A DNA stretch of 60,000 bases from Antedon mediterranea. Its lineage: Eukaryota > Echinodermata > Crinoidea > Comatulida > Antedonidae. The DNA is taken from the NCBI RefSeq assembly GCF_964355755.1, contig NC_092672.1, positions 26,038,501 through 26,098,500 on the forward strand, read 5' to 3'. The translations under genes were made by a program, and so were the position numbers. Positions 50,001 to 56,000 of the stretch are shown here, one piece after another (position 1 is the stretch's first letter; the number at the start of each line of letters is the position of its first letter). A model generated the notes under the pieces. It made no database searches, was not told where the DNA came from, and saw only the letters and a list, made by a program, of their open reading frames with translations.

Positions 50001-53000
50001 TTTCCTCCTGGCTTAAATCTAATAAATTATCACTTAATATACTTAAAACAAATTACATTATGTTTAAAAATAAGCATAGTAGACGACAATATCACAATAT
50101 TCAAATTATGATTGACAATACTACTATTTCACAGGTCTCTAATACTAAATTTTTAGGCGTAATTATAGATGAAGCACTAACATGGTTTAATCACACAGAA
50201 TATATATCCAACATTATTTCTAAATATACTGGCATTTTATTTAGACTAAAACATGCTCTCGCACCGAATATTTTATTTTCTTTATATCGCACATTAGTTC
50301 TCCCATACTTATATTATTGTAATCTTATTTGGGCAGATGCAAACAACTGCAATTTGAAAACCATTCATTTAAAACAAAAGAAAATAATTAGACTCTGTAC
50401 AAACTCATCCTGGCTGGCCCATACTGCACCCTTATTTTTAAAATTAAAAACTTTAACAATCTATGATATTCATAAATTACAAAAAGCAAATTTTATGTTT
50501 AATTTTGTTAATAATAATCTACCAAGTAATTTCAATACTTTTTGGGCTAGGGTAAAAGAAACACATTGTCATAATACAAGAACATTAAATGATTTGCGTC
50601 CGCATAATTTCAGAACAGACCTGGGAATGAATACCATTAAACGACAAGGACCTATATTGTGGAATGATATAAGCAATTTTATTAAGAACCAATGTACCTT
50701 AAGTTTATTTAAGAAGAAATTTATTCACAGTTTATTATCAACGTATCAGTAATATTATGTTATATTATTTAATTAGTAGAGTAACATTATTTAAGTTTAC
50801 TTAAACAACATACATATATATGTGTGTGTATGTAAATCTATTACATTTTTTATCTAAAAGATGATATTCAGATTTTATTACCATGTACTAGTAAAAATAA
50901 AAATAACTATATGTAATCTTCATGTTAACCTTCTTCAAAAGTAAGTTAAAAATTATCATTTTATGATCAAAAAGAAATATACTATCTAATTTTCTCCTTT
51001 ATATAAATATATTATTTTATCCAAGGGGTTGCAAACACAAGTGTTCACATGTCTTGTTATGTATTGCACCTTTGTCTTGTCTTTATGTTGTCTGTAATGT
51101 CACTGCACTAACGGGTGACCGGCTAACGAGCTTCGCTCTTACGGTTATCCATCCATAAGTTGTTTATCTTATGTTCATAAATTGAAATGGAAAATAAACT
51201 GAAACTGAAACTGAAACTATCACATACTGCACCGCACGCCTTATGTTTTGCCTGCTTCTGGCATTTAAAAAGAAACAGTTTTGCTAAATGGTAAATGTTT
51301 GTTTGATGTAGGCTGCAGAAGATGAAGCTGCAGCTGCGCCTACCACTGGAGATGAGAAACAAGAGACTGGTGCCATTAAGAAGACACCTAAGAAGCTACT
51401 ACAAGTCACCATTCCAAATGCTAAAGCTGAAGCCTTCAAACTCACCCTCTGGTTCATCTACACAGACAAGGTTGACCGCAAGCCAGAAGGTTTGTTTAAA
51501 CTTAAACAATTATTGTAATTAACGAGTCGAGTGGCCATGTGCCGAGTTGAGTGGCCATGCTATAAAAAAAGAAAATACAAAAGTATAAAGCTAAAGTTTT
51601 ATAGTAAATTAGCTACTACTGCAGTTTGTGCAACTTTTCTTACTTCTTTTGATTAATAGAAGACAGATATATTTGGTCTTGGTAATTGCTTTAACAGAAA
51701 AATCAAGTTATAGACTTTAACTTAAATTTCCCAATGAACGAAGACAATTTGGCACATACATAAACAATTTTTTTTTTTTTTAAGGATTTGAAGACAAGCC
51801 CACTTTATTTGTTTTACTAATAATGGATGTGTATAAGTTGGCTTTAGAGGTAAGTTTACATTTGCAAGCCCATCTCATAATATAAGGTTTGGGTAACAAG
51901 TTTTGCATGGCCCTGCATTTTATTCAAGATAAAAGTGAATTAATAAATAGTATGTACCCACTCATAATAATTGATTATTCGAATAAAACTCAACACACAA
52001 AATTAGCTGATGATTCAGGGTTGTAGTATTGAAGGTGGAAAGTTGAGTTACTATTCAAGTGCTGTCATTCATTTCTTACACATTTTTAGTTTAACCTACC
52101 AAGACTGGAGCAGATGTGTATACAGTATCTAGAGGTGTCGATAGGCTTAGACAATGTCCTGTCTGTCTTACAGTATTCACATCAGTTACAGCTGGACTAT
52201 ATCAAAGTAAGAGAATTGTTTGATGAAGATTGGATATCATTTGAGGGAAAATGAGTTAAAAGATTAAAGTGCAATTCTGAGATTTATTATTATTTCTCCG
52301 CTTTATTTTCATGTATCAATATTCAGTCCTTGTCTATATTTATATAAATACCAAAAACTTAACCTAAGTGAACTAAATCACTTTAGCTGTGCCGTTTGAT
52401 CCAACCTCAATTCAGTTTACACCCTAAAACATCTCAGAAACAGTGGAAAAAAAATGGGTGAAAAATAAAATGTGACTGTGAATCAAAATAAAACTTACTA
52501 TGTGAATGAAAAGGTCTCAAATTAGAGAAGCACCATGAGCAAACACATGCTGGTAATGAAAACCGCATCTAGTTGCTATTGTAGTGAGAATGAATATAAG
52601 GGTATAGCACAGATTTTTTCCTTTCGCAAAATATAATCAATAGTTGCATGAATAGATTTGCTTGTGGAAATAAAAAACTTTAGGGTAATTTAACATGACA
52701 CAAATCCTTAAAATACTATAGCATTTGGGCCCTAAGATTGGAATGCAAGCCTACGATTCTACTTTAGAAGGTTATTCCACTCCTCGAAACATTTAATAGT
52801 AATACAGTATTTTTTTTTTCCATTGCAGGAGTTTTGTTTATTTTTTGTTACAAAGGAAAGCAATTACAATTCGATTGTAATGAGTCGTGAGTTTGAACAA
52901 CTCTCTCAACCAATTATGGTTCTTGTTGTCCGACGCAAACAGCAATCAGTTACTAAGAGGATCCTGGAAAAACAGGAGTTTGACAACAATAGTAAGTCTG

Positions 53001-56000
53001 TTAATATTTTGGTCAATTAACATTTTATATCCTCTCATATCCCAAGTTGTACACCCTAAATTTGCCAGATACAAATTAAACATAAGTGTTAAGATTGTGT
53101 AGATACTGAATATCTGCACACCTGACTTGAATTATAATGGTCTGAACTGTAATAATGAATAGTCATGATATTGGCACGGGTTCGAAGCTCACTCGCTTTG
53201 GTGGTAGGAGTCTTCTCAGATCAAAAGGAACAAATATTTCATCATACATGTGGAGCGCTGTGAAAACAAAACATTGATGTTCAATTTGAATTTTGTCGTA
53301 ACAGATGTGAAAAACCTTAAGCCCACTGCACCATAAGCTACAGTAATATTGTTGGAATGGCTGTAAACAAATTAAAATCATTAATGCTTCAAAAAAAAGT
53401 CTGAAAGAACATTGCTATAAACTGTTATTCTATCTCTGTTGTATAGGTATGAGTTCTATAGCCCATGATATGATGACTTTTATGAAGACCGGTAAAGATT
53501 ACTGTGACATCACACTGATGCTGGATAATAAGACAGCATTCAAGGCTCACAAGGCAATACTGGCAGCAAGAAGTAGCTTCTTTGAGGCTATGTTTAGGTC
53601 GTTTATGCCAGAGGATGGTAAGGTCAAGGTAGGTTGAAGGGTTTTCTGTGAATATTAGGAATTATGTAACAAACATTGACTTGTCATAATTGCAAAGTCG
53701 CATTATAAACAATAAAAAACCGTTAAGTCAAATGAGATATATAATTCATAGCTTGATAACTTATTGTCATTAGTTCATGACTGATTTTTTTGATGATTGT
53801 CATAGTGGTAAAACAAGTCACAAGGTGTTGACCCACCAATCATTTTTTTGCACTTTAAGAAACTTTGAAGTCAACTACATCAACCATAAAATACAAATAA
53901 ACATAGGCCTAGGCTAAAATTAAATAAATGTGCAATCATAGGCTATTTTCCCTTCAAAATAGGCAACTTTTTTTAAATATTTTTATGAGAAATAGCCACA
54001 TATAATGCGTGAAATCACACATTATTTGAGTTGGCAGGTATAAAAGTAGAGCGTGCCTCCCCCAATATACACGCATTTTCCAGGTACAGTAGGTATCTCC
54101 CTGCATTATCTGTTATAGAAGTCTTACACATACACTATTATTATGTTAATTCCTTTGGTCTGTCATGAGCTTTTAAATATTAATATATTAAAATAATGTA
54201 TATTTTTCTTTGTAGATGACGATTGGTGAGACAACCCCAACACCACAAGCTCTGGAATCTCTATTGGATTACATCTATCACGGCTGTGTCACAATGCCTC
54301 CAGAAAACTCTCTGTATCCTTTCATTCTTATTCTTACTATCTTATTACATCTTTTCCACTAGGCGAATTTGTTTACACAGATCAAAAGCATCAGCTATAC
54401 TCATGCATATTCATATTGTCAACTTCCAAATCCCTTTTCGAAGTTATTAGTTAGGTTACTGAATAGTTTCTACTTTTTGCAAATCAAAAAAAATGCGCAA
54501 CCAATCAGAGCTCGTAAAATAAGCTATGACACATTCATGAAGCACAGCAGACACACTGAAATGAAATCGCAGCTATTCGCTCTTGCTGTGGACATGTTTT
54601 TTTTCCTCTACAAAAACATCGGATTTGCACCACTAAATTTGCCTAGTGGAAAACAGGCTTTGATATGTAATAAATTTAAATAAAGGCAAGAGTTGTGCAT
54701 GAATGAATGCATTCAACAAACTACAGCTTGTGACTCAATTTTTGAATAACCCTGAAAATGTTTATAAGCTCAAATTGTAATTCATTTGTGATTTGAAATC
54801 ATTTTTGGCCACACCACAGTGCATTATGTTGTACTGTAAAGAGATAGATTCTAAATTGTATCCTTTAGAACAGTTTAAACAAAAATGTATCTGTGATAAA
54901 TACAAGATATCTAAAATAAAAAACTGATTAAGATCTCAATCAGCTTTTAACTACAATACAAGGTTCAACCGGCCCTTGCAGCATTGTTTGATTATTGTTT
55001 TAGCTGTTAGGTGTTTATACCGATGAGTCACCACATTATAGTAACTCATTGTTTATAATAATTGCTTCCTTGAAAATGTAATTTACAATGCATACCTAAT
55101 TGGCCATTCTTAGAGCTTTTGTTTTTTGTATAGTTGTATCTTAAAGCTCAGGTACAGGCATGAATTTTAAATATAATATTTGGTTAATTGTACATAAATC
55201 AAATATTTGTAACAGAAATCATGACGAAAAAACATGAATTTCCCTTAATATGGTCAAAAACAAAATTTTCCAAAATTCTTCCATAAAAACCAGGAAGACT
55301 TTTTTTCAGTAGTTAGGTTGTTAACCTAATGTAATAACATGTCTGGTGACTCCCTAGCAAGTGAAAAAAGATGGTGGATATACGGTGGATAATTTTTGCT
55401 ATAGCATGAAAATAAAAATTTGAAGTTGAATAAAAATACCTGAAATTTAAAATTCAAGTTATACAGTATTACCTATATTTATTCATCTGATAACATTTTT
55501 TACCACACCGTTTATTATTCATAAGATTTTAAAATGCCTCTCTATTTACAAAATGTGTGTACAAAAGAATAGAGATTTTACTGTGTAATTTTAACTGATA
55601 AGAAAGTGCTTATTTTCAACAAGCTTGTGTAATTTTGAAACATTGAGGAAACTATAGATCGATAATTATTGGAATGTATGCTCAATAGAAATTTTTTGCC
55701 CGCACAACAATATAATAATATCACAAAAATCAAAAGGCAAAATACTGAAAAAATGACAATTCTGTGGGTATCAGTGGCTGGATAAAGAAATGAATAAAAT
55801 TAAGCTAAGCTAAATCAAAATATTAAAAAGTAAAAAAGCCAGAAAGAAATTGCAGGAATTTCTGATAAGACTAACCCTTCCCCAGTACATTTTATTTCTT
55901 ATTTTCCACATGGTCTTATTCTTATCACAGATATATTTTGAATCTCGACAATGTTCAAAATTCACTACAGGAAAACAAAAATCAGTTTGTCCATATATGG

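Noticed and set aside
53161-53400. tRNA gene suggested by GGGTTCGAAGCTC
   Set aside because: B-box-like word only; no cloverleaf or A box at proper spacing. At most an old SINE piece.
54301-54330. U2-type donor for LZTR1 exon o further downstream
   Set aside because: No alternative GT keeps the frame into [20 protein letters not shown] with a matching branch site fits exactly.
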